A stretch of DNA of 64,000 nucleotides. Origin: Hymenobacter lucidus. GTDB taxonomy: Bacteria > Bacteroidota > Bacteroidia > Cytophagales > Hymenobacteraceae. Every line of letters starts with the position of its first letter. The first letter of the stretch is position 1. Of this stretch, positions 17,297-24,808 are shown in pieces. Below the pieces are notes generated by a model. The model was not told where the DNA came from. It ran no database searches and saw only the letters and a program-made list of their open reading frames with translations. The DNA lies in the NCBI RefSeq assembly GCF_020447265.1, contig NZ_JAJADR010000004.1, forward strand, positions 310,001 to 374,000, given 5' to 3'. The position numbers and the translations under genes are program-made.

Positions 17297-17411
17297 ATAG
17301 TTACGAGAAGTGGGCAGAGGCAGAAAGCTGTAACGGAGGCGTTGATAACCTGACATTGAGTACAGTAACCTTTCCTTTCCACCATTTTTTTAACCCCTTA
17401 ACAATTGTATT

Positions 17412-17813
17412 ATGGCCTCATTTAGTGCATTCTTCAATGCCGCTGGTAGCGGTGACTGCGAAGTAGTAAGCTGCAGCTACTCCTTCGATCAAGCCATCGA
17501 CGACAAAGGTCGTCCTTCGTCGAAAGTACAGGGCGGCACTATCAAAGTGACGATTGTTTCTACCGACAGCGCTTCGCTGACGAGCTGGATGCTGGACCCT
17601 TACAAGCGGGAGAGCGGCAAAATCCAGTTCAAGCGCATCGACCAGGACTCGACCCTGAAGGAGATTTCCTTCGAGGAAGCCTACTGCGTGAGCTACGCTG
17701 AGCACTTCGACGCCCGCGGCGCCGACACCAACACTTCCATGACGCTGAGCCTGACCATTTCGGCCAACAAGATCAACGCCAACGGCGCGGTTCTGGACAA
17801 TAAGTGGGTGTAA
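17412..17813 (+). CDS. tssD: T6SS tube protein Hcp (TssD)
   Basis: This 133-aa protein forms the stacked hexameric inner tube that is expelled on contraction. The sequence has the beta-barrel pattern of Bacteroidota TssD: SCSYSFDQAIDDKGRPSSKV, then GGTIKVTIVSTD, SGKIQFKRIDQDS, and a C-terminal strand ending GAVLDNKWV. The N-terminal domain of the 11090-12514 effector shares this order. It has a strong rho-independent terminator 20 bp downstream, and its placement alone after the sheath genes suggests high expression. Confidence 0.92.
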   Translation: MASFSAFFNAAGSGDCEVVSCSYSFDQAIDDKGRPSSKVQGGTIKVTIVSTDSASLTSWMLDPYKRESGKIQFKRIDQDSTLKEISFEEAYCVSYAEHFDARGADTNTSMTLSLTISANKINANGAVLDNKWV

Positions 17814-17833
17814 ATCCATCTGAGTCTGCATAG

Positions 17834-17870
17834 AAAAGCCCCGGCAACAATAGTTGCCGGGGCTTTTTTT
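17834..17870 (+). terminator. Rho-independent terminator after hcp
   Basis: A GC stem (AAGCCCCGGCAAC / GTTGCCGGGGCTT) with a short loop is followed by a seven-T run. It ends the tssB-tssC-hcp unit and, read in the other direction, could also stop the convergent SUKH gene. Confidence 0.9.
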
Positions 17871-17939
17871 GTGCTGCGCCTTCAGAGCATAAATAAGAAA
17901 GCCGCTTACAAACTAATTTCTTATGGGCCAGGAAAAGGG

Positions 17940-18617
17940 TTAGTATTCATTTATTCCCATGGCTGCCCATTCATCCAGAATATCCCAAAAATCAACAAAA
18001 TCCGGTTCCTCATCATCCCACCAGACCAATCCAGATGGTTCGTCGGTATTGAAATTCCAGCACAAATAACCCCCCGCACTATTCGAGAATACCGCCAGAA
18101 CTTTATCCAAGGAATAGTCGATGGATATTTCATCCAGGATGCCCCATTCCATATCCGACAGGGGGAATATTTCTTCTAACGGCATCGGGCCCATGGCACC
18201 AGATTCTATTTCGTACCATCCGTTATGAATACGGGTATAAAATCCCAGAAAATTGTCCGGCAACGGAAATTTCTGAATGGCCTCAGGAATTTGATACGGC
18301 ATTAAAGGCGCATGTCCAATATAATTAACGTACTGACCTTTGGGATTTTTGAAGATGTACAGCAGAGCTACACTCTTGTTGACTTCGATGACTTGGACTG
18401 AGGTCAGGTGTTTTTCGAATGTTTCGAGCAATACACTGAACTCCTGCCGGTAGTGCTTGCTCCAAATGTCAACGATATGCTTAATGCTTTCCTTAGCTGA
18501 TGCTTTAATAAATGGGTGCCATTCTACCGGCACAAACAAGTGCTCAGGCAATTCATTAATTATGGTGAAGCTGCCTAAATGTTTTCTCAGTTCTGAAAGG
18601 TTATTGTCTATTGTCAT
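17940..18617 (-). CDS. SMI1/KNR4 (SUKH) family immunity protein, orphan
   Basis: SUKH-domain proteins neutralise diverse nuclease and other toxins in contact-dependent systems. The 225-aa product has the family's loose signatures: a helical start, FLGFYTRIHNGW in the middle, and an acidic C-terminal half. Examples are PMPLEEIFPLSDMEWGI, AVFSNSAGGYLCWNF and the typical end GLVWWDDEEPDFVDFWDILD. It is not next to a recognisable cognate toxin. The nearest toxins are the nuclease copies with YezG-type partners, so this may be a retained orphan immunity gene. The family call is by pattern. Confidence 0.78.
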   Translation of the reverse strand: MTIDNNLSELRKHLGSFTIINELPEHLFVPVEWHPFIKASAKESIKHIVDIWSKHYRQEFSVLLETFEKHLTSVQVIEVNKSVALLYIFKNPKGQYVNYIGHAPLMPYQIPEAIQKFPLPDNFLGFYTRIHNGWYEIESGAMGPMPLEEIFPLSDMEWGILDEISIDYSLDKVLAVFSNSAGGYLCWNFNTDEPSGLVWWDDEEPDFVDFWDILDEWAAMGINEY

Positions 18618-18679
18618 AAAGACTTTTGAGCTTAGTTAAAAAGTAGAATAAACTTATTTAAAATAACCAGTAGGAGTTG

Positions 18680-18705
18680 TCCCTTCGTGCATCATGTCCC
18701 CGAAG
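18680..18705 (-). pseudogene. Tiny remnant of the nuclease toxin (about 15-25 bp)
   Basis: On the minus strand this stretch reads ATGATGCACGAAGGG, matching the MMHDG/MKHEG point of the nuclease toxins at 21134 and 20011. It sits just beyond the YezG gene and terminator, exactly where the other displaced cassettes begin. It appears to be the last scrap of a fourth toxin copy. It is too short to be certain. Confidence 0.45.
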
Positions 18706-18711
18706 GCGCAT

Positions 18712-18742
18712 GAAAAAGCCCCGGTAGGAGTTGGGGCTTTTT
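18712..18742 (-). terminator. Terminator after the third YezG-type immunity gene
   Basis: The stem AAAAAGCCCC / GGGGCTTTTT follows the 18754-19239 gene on the minus strand. Near-identical hairpins follow the other two YezG copies, so the hairpin was duplicated with each cassette. Confidence 0.85.
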
Positions 18743-18753
18743 AGTGTGGTCAA

Positions 18754-19239
18754 TTAGGCCAGAGGCTCGGGCTTGTGATAGTGCAGGCCGGATTGCTGCA
18801 CAATGTCTTTCAGCCAATCGGGCGTACTTTCCTCGTTGCGCGGGAAACGTTCGAAGTCCTGGGCAAAGGCCTCCGGCACGGGCATGTGGTCGAACTTAGG
18901 TTTCTCCTCATACTCAAACTCGGTGTTGAACTTGCCGTCGTGGGTAATGGTCATCACGGCCGTGTACCACGCCCCGCGGAACGGTGCTTCATCGTACATC
19001 AACTGGCGCAGCTTTTCGAAGCTTGGAGTTGTGCGCTCCGCGTATTCTAAGCCCCGATCATTGATGATGAAGGTTTTGGGTACTGGCTGTTGTTCCTTGT
19101 GCACATAAACAACATTTTCCTCAACATAGGAGCGAATAGCTCTGATAGTTACTGTGACCATATCCCACTCACTGGCAGGCACACTATCAACTGCTAATTG
19201 GCCGATATGCTGAAATAGGTTTTGGATTTCGTCTGTCAT
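18754..19239 (-). CDS. YezG-type immunity protein, displaced copy 3
   Basis: YezG (DUF600-like) proteins neutralise nonspecific-nuclease toxins of the YeeF type. The 161-aa product opens MTDEIQNLFQHIGQLAVDSV and has FRGAWYTAVMTITHDGKFNTEF, the usual YezG core (W-T/Y then D-G-K/E-F). Its C-terminus (PRNEESTPDWLKDIVQQ) is nearly identical to the copies at 19515 and 20637, while the middle has diverged. Its toxin partner upstream (19251-19448) is only a frameshifted tail, so this gene is probably an orphan kept for immunity against older variants. Confidence 0.85.
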   Translation of the reverse strand: MTDEIQNLFQHIGQLAVDSVPASEWDMVTVTIRAIRSYVEENVVYVHKEQQPVPKTFIINDRGLEYAERTTPSFEKLRQLMYDEAPFRGAWYTAVMTITHDGKFNTEFEYEEKPKFDHMPVPEAFAQDFERFPRNEESTPDWLKDIVQQSGLHYHKPEPLA

Positions 19240-19250
19240 GAGGCAATAAG

Positions 19251-19477
19251 TTAGAAGTTGTTGATGGTCCGTTTGTTTGCAACGCCATCAATAGTTTTAA
19301 TGATACTAAAGCTGTTGGGCCGCGCCGTAGCATTGCCGACATCATAAATCGGCTCGATATCCACGTGTACTTTCTTCCCATCAGCCAATGCATCAGCCCA
19401 GGATTTTTCCATGCTGCCCCAGGTGCCGTTGGTGTATGCCATTGACACCGTCGTGCATCATGGACCCGGAGGTGCAT
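19251..19477 (-). pseudogene. Truncated, frameshifted tail of the nuclease toxin (displaced copy 3)
   Basis: The last 65 codons align with residues about 500-560 of the full toxin at 21134 (both contain YxNGTWGSMEKSWADALADG and end INNF). Upstream, a one-base difference puts the preceding MMHDGVN stretch in another frame. The catalytic GGH motif is absent. The piece starts right at the terminator of the next cassette (19478-19509). It has no start codon of its own that would make a working protein. Confidence 0.85.
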
Positions 19478-19509
19478 GAAAAAGCCCCGGTGGATGCCGG
19501 GGCTTTTTC
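19478..19509 (-). terminator. Terminator after the second YezG-type immunity gene
   Basis: A hairpin with stem AAAAAGCCCCGG / CCGGGGCTTTTT and a loop of about 6 nt. It belongs to the same hairpin family as those at 18712 and 20599. Confidence 0.85.
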
Positions 19510-19514
19510 ATGTT

Positions 19515-20000
19515 TTAAGCTAGTGGCTCGGGCTCGTGATAGTGCAGGCCAAATTGCTGCACAATGTCTTTCAGCCAATCGGGCGTACTTTCCTCGTTGC
19601 GCGGGAAATGCTCGAAGTCTACACTGTATTCCTCGGGACTTGCCTCATAATCGAAAGCTGGTTTTTGCTCATAATCAAATTCAGTATCGAACTCCCCATT
19701 TTCGCTGATGCGCATCACGGCTGTGTACCAAGCTCCGCGAAAGGGCGCTTCATCATACATCAATTGTCGCAGTCGCTCGAAGCTGGGGGTAGTGCGCAAA
19801 TCGTAGTCCAACCCCTTGTCTTTTATGCCGAAAGTCTTTGGAGCCGGCTGTTTTTCCCGATGGCTGTAGGAGACAGTCCGCTCCACAAAACTCCTTATTG
19901 CCTTTACTTCTATCGTAATGGTATCCCACTCATCGGTCGGTACACTGTCGACAGCTAGTTGGCCAATATGTTGAAATAACTCTTGAATTTCGTCGGTCAT
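19515..20000 (-). CDS. YezG-type immunity protein, displaced copy 2
   Basis: The 161-aa paralogue of the genes at 18754 and 20637 has the same start (MTDEIQ.LFQHIGQLA) and the same C-terminus (EESTPDWLKDIVQQFGLHYH). The central part differs (DTITIEVKAIRSFVERTVSYSHREKQ; DYEASPEEYSVDFEHF). The divergence pattern is high in the middle and near-identity at the ends, which suggests specificity change plus recombination. It lies 10 bp after the stop of the displaced toxin cassette at 20011 and is probably its cognate partner. Confidence 0.87.
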   Translation of the reverse strand: MTDEIQELFQHIGQLAVDSVPTDEWDTITIEVKAIRSFVERTVSYSHREKQPAPKTFGIKDKGLDYDLRTTPSFERLRQLMYDEAPFRGAWYTAVMRISENGEFDTEFDYEQKPAFDYEASPEEYSVDFEHFPRNEESTPDWLKDIVQQFGLHYHEPEPLA

Positions 20001-20010
20001 TAGAAGGTCA

Positions 20011-20583
20011 TTAGAAGTTGTTGATGGTGTGTGTTTTTTCTACTCCATTAATCCATTCCGTTACTTCGAAGCTGTGTGGTCGGGCACTGGCATCCTTATA
20101 AATAGTCTCAATATCTACTTCCACGGTCTTACCCTCTTTAAGTGCTTTGGCCCAGGCTTTCTCCATTTGCCCCCATTTGCCTGTATGGTACGCATTAACA
20201 CCTTCGTGCTTCATGGCCACCAAGTTGGCATTGGTGCCTGCCCCACCGAATTGGTCGCCAATCAGATGGCCGCCTGCATCGCCAGCTTGCCGGCCATCTC
20301 CCTTGCCCGCCAAGCCCTGCATGTACTCAGCAGAGGACGGATTTTGGGTGCGTGCCCGAGTGGCTTTAGGCTCAATGCGCAAAGTGCCTTTTGCCCGCTT
20401 AATGCGGCCGTAGGCATCGGTGGCGTACTCGTAGCCGTTGCGCACGTAGGTGGTGTTGGGCTTGAGGCGCTTCTTGAGCACGCCCGCACCGATATCCACC
20501 AGCTCGGTGAGTGCGTCACACTTGTTGTGGGCCAGCACTTGCCAGGGGCCGGCAAAATACGTGTGCCAGTCGCGTGCAGCATG
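20011..20583 (-). pseudogene. Displaced (headless) HINT-end and nuclease toxin cassette, copy 2
   Basis: From about 20566 downward the minus strand matches the full toxin at 21134, beginning at the end of the HINT domain (DWHTYFAGPW then VLAHNKCDALTELVDIGAG). It continues through the whole nuclease domain: DGRQAGDAGGHLIGDQFGG, then NANLVAMKHEGVN, ending in INNF. The catalytic core looks intact, but there is no PAAR-like region, no complete HINT and no proper start (only an internal GTG at 20538). It therefore looks like an orphan toxin tip, silent unless recombined onto an upstream head. It is followed by its own YezG gene. Confidence 0.85.
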
Positions 20584-20598
20584 GACCTAGAGGCTCAC

Positions 20599-20631
20599 GA
20601 AAAAGCCCCGGTGGGAGCCGGGGCTTTTTCG
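20599..20631 (-). terminator. Terminator after the first YezG-type immunity gene
   Basis: The hairpin (GAAAAAGCCCCGG / CCGGGGCTTTTTC) closes the active PAAR-toxin/immunity unit. Copies of it mark the junction of each displaced cassette. Confidence 0.87.
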
Positions 20632-20636
20632 TGTGA

Positions 20637-21122
20637 TTAAGCTAGAGGCTCGGGCTCGTGGTAGGTAAGGCCGAACTGCTGCACGATTTCTTTCAGCCAG
20701 TCCGGGGTACTTTCCTCGTTGCGCGGGAAGTGCTCGAAGTCCTGGGCAAAAGCTTCCGGCACGGGCATGTGGTCGAACTTGGGTTTCTCCTGATACTCAA
20801 ACTCGGTGTCGAACTTGCCGTCTTGTGTAATGGTCATTACGGCTGTGTACCACGCCCCGCGAAACGGCGCTTCGTCGTACATCAACTGGCGCAGCTTTTC
20901 GAAGCTATGAGCGGTCCGCTCATCATATTCTAAATGCCTGTCATTCATAAAGAAAGTAAGCGACGAAATTTGTTTTTCATCGTGTACATAACTGGCATCA
21001 AGTTCCACATAAGAGGTAATGGCTCTAACCGCTAACGTAATTGTAGTCCAATCTTCCTTGGGCACACTACTAAAGGCAAGTTGGCCGATATGCTGAAGTA
21101 AGTCTTGAATTTCGTCAGTCAT
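20637..21122 (-). CDS. YezG-type immunity protein for the adjacent full-length nuclease toxin
   Basis: The 161-aa YezG/DUF600-like protein lies 11 bp after the toxin stop at 21134, so toxin and immunity are co-transcribed. It contains FRGAWYTAVMTITQDGKFDTEFEYQ and ends EESTPDWLKEIVQQFGLTYHEPEPLA. Its central segment (VRAITSYVELDASYVHDEKQ) differs from the other two copies, presumably setting specificity. YezG partners neutralise the same class of nuclease in Bacillus YeeF-YezG pairs, which fits the toxin domain here. Confidence 0.88.
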   Translation of the reverse strand: MTDEIQDLLQHIGQLAFSSVPKEDWTTITLAVRAITSYVELDASYVHDEKQISSLTFFMNDRHLEYDERTAHSFEKLRQLMYDEAPFRGAWYTAVMTITQDGKFDTEFEYQEKPKFDHMPVPEAFAQDFEHFPRNEESTPDWLKEIVQQFGLTYHEPEPLA

Positions 21123-21133
21123 GAAGCTCCTTA

Positions 21134-22816
21134 TTAAAAGTTGTTGATGATGCGCTGCTTTTTCACTCCATCAATAGTTTCGAATATTTCAAAACTATGG
21201 GGTCGAGCTGTAGCGTCCTTATAGATAGGGTTGATATCCACGTGTACTTTCTTCCCATCAGCCAATGCATCAGCCCAGGATTTTTCCATGCTGCCCCAGG
21301 TGCCGTTGGGGTAGGCGTTAACCCCATCGTGCATCATGGCCACCATGTTCGAGTTGTTGCCGTGTCCGCCGAACTGGGAGCCAATCAGGTGTCCGCCCGC
21401 GTCGCCGGCCTGGCGGCCGTCTTTCTTGCCCACCGTGCGCTGCATGTAGTTGTCGCGCGCGGCCGGGCTCTGGCGTAGCTCACCGGCGGCCCGCTTAATA
21501 CGGCCGTAGGCATCGGTGGCGTACTCGTAGCCGTTGCGCACGTAGGTGGTGTTGGGCTTGAGGCGCTTCTTGAGTACGCCCGCCCCGATATCGACCAGCT
21601 CGGTCAGCGCGTCGCACTTGTTGTGGGCCAGCACCTGCCAGGGGCCGGCAAAATACGTGTGCCAGTCGGCTACTTCCAGGTTGAAAACGGGTTCGGCCTG
21701 CACCAGAATCCGTTTGCTGACTACAGCCACGGCCTCGCCCTGCCGGCGGCGGATTTGGTCCCCGGACTGCAAGTCGCCGGCGGCCGTCCAGCCCCGCGCT
21801 TCGGCATAGAGCCAGTGGGCGGGCGTCACGCGCAGGGGCGCGGGCTCGTCGGCCAGGTGCAGCTCGGTTATTTCCTCGGCTTCGGTCCGGAATACCTCCG
21901 TAACGGGTTTCCAGTCCATGGCCTGGGTGGCTTCGTCCCAGGCCCAGACCTCGTCGCCGATACCGATGTTGACAATGGGCCGTAAGCCGGCGCGGGTAAG
22001 CACGGGCGTGTCGGCGGCAAAGCAGGCGCGGGCACAAAGCTTGGCGGCCTTTTTGCGCGTGGCCAACACGCCGGCTTTGAAGGCCGCCTTGGTAGCGGCG
22101 GCCTTGGCCATTAGCTGCGCCGCTTTTTTCTTGGCTAGTCCGCCCGCCACTTTGGTGCCCGCCTTCAGAGCGGCCCGCACTCCGGCTTTGCCGGCCATCA
22201 TGCCCGCCGTGGCCGTACCGAAGCTCAGCACCCCGGCCGCTACGGAGGCTACGTCCCAGACCAGGAAAGCCGCGTTCAGGGCCACGCCCAGCTTGTCGCC
22301 GGTTTGGGCCGCGTGAATCAGGTCCCGGCCCGAACCCCAGATCGGAATCAGGCCTTCGGCAAAGCTCGCCTCGCCTACGGAGTTCTTTTCCTTTTCAGCC
22401 TGTTCAAGCGTCTCATCCTGTTCCTGCCGGGCTTCGTTCAAATCCTGCAGCTCTCCCAGGGACAGGGGTATCTGCCCCGACATCATGAACTCGACTTTAC
22501 CCTGCCCAGCCGAGCACTGGGCACACGACATTTTGAGCAGCGGCTTGGCGCCGCCTACTTTTGCCGGGTAGGTTTTCTGCCAGGCGGCACAGGCCGGCAC
22601 GCAAGGCACGGGCGTGCCCCCGGCCATCTGGGTAAGCTTCTGGCAGATGCCAAACGTAGGAATATTGAGCAGGGGGGCTTTGTCCAGCTCGTTGCCCGCC
22701 ACCAGTCCCATGATTTTGGTGGTGCGGGGCGTGGCGGTGAACAGGCCCGGTACAGTGCCCTGGCTGCAATGCATCAGGGCCCCGGTTATTACGTACTCGT
22801 CAGCGTCGTCGGCCAT
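21134..22816 (-). CDS. T6SS spike-tip toxin: DUF4280 PAAR-like, HINT, DNA/RNA nonspecific endonuclease
   Basis: The 560-aa polymorphic toxin has three parts. Residues 1 to about 115 are a DUF4280 PAAR-like domain with many Cys (CSQGTVPG, CVPACAAW, CAQCSAGQGK) that should cap VgrG. Residues 150-262 are Ala/Lys-rich with hydrophobic helices. Residues 265-399 form a pretoxin-type HINT domain: the first residue Cys265 (CFAADTPVLT), a TPAH block at 331-334 and a terminal VLAHN at 395-399. This could cut the chain and free the toxin. Residues 400-560 form an EndoU_NS_2-like nonspecific nuclease with GRQAGDAGGHLIGSQFGG (His476 likely catalytic) and NNSNMVAM. It lies 11 bp downstream of vgrG in the same direction. 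Confidence 0.88.
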   Translation of the reverse strand: MADDADEYVITGALMHCSQGTVPGLFTATPRTTKIMGLVAGNELDKAPLLNIPTFGICQKLTQMAGGTPVPCVPACAAWQKTYPAKVGGAKPLLKMSCAQCSAGQGKVEFMMSGQIPLSLGELQDLNEARQEQDETLEQAEKEKNSVGEASFAEGLIPIWGSGRDLIHAAQTGDKLGVALNAAFLVWDVASVAAGVLSFGTATAGMMAGKAGVRAALKAGTKVAGGLAKKKAAQLMAKAAATKAAFKAGVLATRKKAAKLCARACFAADTPVLTRAGLRPIVNIGIGDEVWAWDEATQAMDWKPVTEVFRTEAEEITELHLADEPAPLRVTPAHWLYAEARGWTAAGDLQSGDQIRRRQGEAVAVVSKRILVQAEPVFNLEVADWHTYFAGPWQVLAHNKCDALTELVDIGAGVLKKRLKPNTTYVRNGYEYATDAYGRIKRAAGELRQSPAARDNYMQRTVGKKDGRQAGDAGGHLIGSQFGGHGNNSNMVAMMHDGVNAYPNGTWGSMEKSWADALADGKKVHVDINPIYKDATARPHSFEIFETIDGVKKQRIINNF

Positions 22817-22827
22817 AGCGCAAGGGG

Positions 22828-24648
22828 TTACAGGTATTGCGAATCAGCGGAATCCGTCGTGAGCTTGGTGCCTCCGTCCAGGCTCATTTTTTCCAAAGCC
22901 TTGCCATTCACCTCGCGGCCCTGGTACGCCATCTTCTCCTTGGCCACTACCTCCACGTCCTTGGTCACCGAGCTGATGCGGACCAGCTCCTCGGCTTCCA
23001 TCGTGATATTCTTGGCGTGCAGCATGATTTCGCCCTCCTTGCCGGCCTCCAGCGTGATGGTGGAGCCCAGCACCGTAACCGGGCCGTTGCTTTTGATGGT
23101 GATGCTGCCGTCGCCGTTGAAGCCGACTTCCACGGCCGTGTTCTTGTTGTTGGAGTTGGAAATCAGGATTTTTTGCTGCCCCGGCGTGTCGGTCATCACA
23201 AACTTGTTGCCGCCCGAAGTCTGGATGCCCTTCATCGAGTTTTTGTCGGGCGAGTATTTGGCTCCCTGCTTGTTATTGGCATGAAACATATTGCCCAGCA
23301 CAAATGGCTGCTCGGCCAGGCCGCTCTGGTAGCCGATGAGCACCTGAGAGCCTACTTCGGGCTTGAAGAGCTGGCCTTTGCCGTCGCCGCTGTAGGGCGT
23401 CAGCAGCCGGATCCAGTCGGTTTCGGCGTCGCTGGGGTTATTCACGGGCCAGTGGTAGCGCACCTTCAGGCGGCCCAGCTTCTGGGGGTCAGCATCGTCG
23501 ATAACCTCGGCCAGCTCGGGCGTGCCGGCCGGCGGGTTGTAGCCAGGGCGCACGGGCGGCACGTTCAGAAAGTGCGGAATGGCCGTGAAAGAGTTGCTGT
23601 AGTTGCCTTCCGCGTCCAGGTGGTGCGAAATACTGATGATGCGGTACTTGCCGAAGCTTTCGGCGGTGATGTGGCGGCTGCCCAGGCCTTCGCCACTCAC
23701 ATTGATAACGCCACCCACCTGCAGGGAAGGATTGTCGCTGTGGCCTTCGAAGGTAATAAGCTCGGCGGCCGTGTTGGCCTTCACCATCTTGGCTTCCTCG
23801 TCCAGCTCACTGGCGCTGGCAATAACCATTTCGGCCGATACGTGCAGCTCGTCGGTGAAGAGTTTTTCGGACTGCTCCAGGGCGAAGCTGCCGAACGGAT
23901 GGCTGGAAATGCCGGGCACCTGCTGGCTGCTGGTAGAGCTCTTGAACTTCTCGTTTTTCTGGTAGCTGTACTCGTACATCTTCACCTTGGCCGGCTTGAG
24001 GGCCATGCCGAAGGTGAAGTTGTTGTAGGCCCCATCGGCCACGAATTCTTCCTCGGCGCCGGCGGCCGGGGCCCCCAGCTGCAGCGTTTCGCCGTCGTAG
24101 TAAAACCACTCGCCGTACTCCGTGGCTAGGCGGCTCAGGAAGTCGAAGTTGGTTTCGTCGTACTGGGCCACGAACGGAATGGGCGCCGTGTGCTGGGGCT
24201 TGATGCTGTGCTTGAGCAGGTTGCCGGGGTAGGCTTGCAGCACTTTATTAAAAATGCTGCTCAGCGTCTGCTTCACGAAGGTGCGGCGCTGCAGGCCGTC
24301 GGTCAGCAGAAAGTTGGGACTGTAGCCGCGCACGATGATGCTGCCCACGTAGTCCGTGTCTTTGCTGGTGGCAATGTTGGTGACCAAGCCCTTGAACTTG
24401 AAGACCTGCCCTTGATTGAAATGGAAGGAGTCGGCCTTCAGCTCGATGCTTAGCGGCTGACCCAGTAACCGCTTGTGGGCCTGCGAGAAAAAGGCGACCT
24501 GTGGTCCTTCCACGTTGTCGAATGGCACCACTATTTCGAAGTGGTGATGTCCGAACAAATCCTGGTGCAAGACCAGGTATTGGATGTCCTGAGCCGGAGC
24601 GAGCAAACTGCCGGCACACTGCACGGAGGCGGTAACTTGACGAGCCAT
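22828..24648 (-). CDS. tssI: T6SS spike protein VgrG (TssI)
   Basis: VgrG trimers form the spike that tops the Hcp tube. The 606-aa product has a gp27-like N-terminal part (QYLVLHQDLFGHHHFEIVVP, VRGYSPNFLLTDGLQR, DETNFDFLSRLATEYGEWFYYDG). A gp5 OB-fold follows (VIDDADPQKLGRLKVRYHW, TDWIRLLTPYSGDGKG, GSQVLIGYQSG), and a C-terminal repetitive needle rich in Val/Ile/Glu (GDGSITIKSNGPVTVLGSTI) completes it. It carries no C-terminal effector extension. It leads the toxin/immunity unit on the minus strand, so the PAAR-like toxin is probably its dedicated tip. Confidence 0.92.
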   Translation of the reverse strand: MARQVTASVQCAGSLLAPAQDIQYLVLHQDLFGHHHFEIVVPFDNVEGPQVAFFSQAHKRLLGQPLSIELKADSFHFNQGQVFKFKGLVTNIATSKDTDYVGSIIVRGYSPNFLLTDGLQRRTFVKQTLSSIFNKVLQAYPGNLLKHSIKPQHTAPIPFVAQYDETNFDFLSRLATEYGEWFYYDGETLQLGAPAAGAEEEFVADGAYNNFTFGMALKPAKVKMYEYSYQKNEKFKSSTSSQQVPGISSHPFGSFALEQSEKLFTDELHVSAEMVIASASELDEEAKMVKANTAAELITFEGHSDNPSLQVGGVINVSGEGLGSRHITAESFGKYRIISISHHLDAEGNYSNSFTAIPHFLNVPPVRPGYNPPAGTPELAEVIDDADPQKLGRLKVRYHWPVNNPSDAETDWIRLLTPYSGDGKGQLFKPEVGSQVLIGYQSGLAEQPFVLGNMFHANNKQGAKYSPDKNSMKGIQTSGGNKFVMTDTPGQQKILISNSNNKNTAVEVGFNGDGSITIKSNGPVTVLGSTITLEAGKEGEIMLHAKNITMEAEELVRISSVTKDVEVVAKEKMAYQGREVNGKALEKMSLDGGTKLTTDSADSQYL

Positions 24649-24808
24649 AGGATGATATTAATAACGTGGTAGCCCGCCAAGGTAGAAAAGTTTATGGTAT
24701 GTTCGCCGGAACAACACTTGCCGCGGGCTATATTCCATAGCCGAAGTTGAACAGGCAGCGGGTTGTTACGTACCTTAAGCAAGTCCATAAAATTCGTTTT
24801 ATAGCGCT

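Noticed and set aside
2998..24648. Phage tail, tailocin or eCIS instead of T6SS
   Set aside because: TssH/ClpV, TssBC of T6SS type, TssK and the membrane proteins TssN/TssO are present, and no tape measure, lysis or LysM genes occur.
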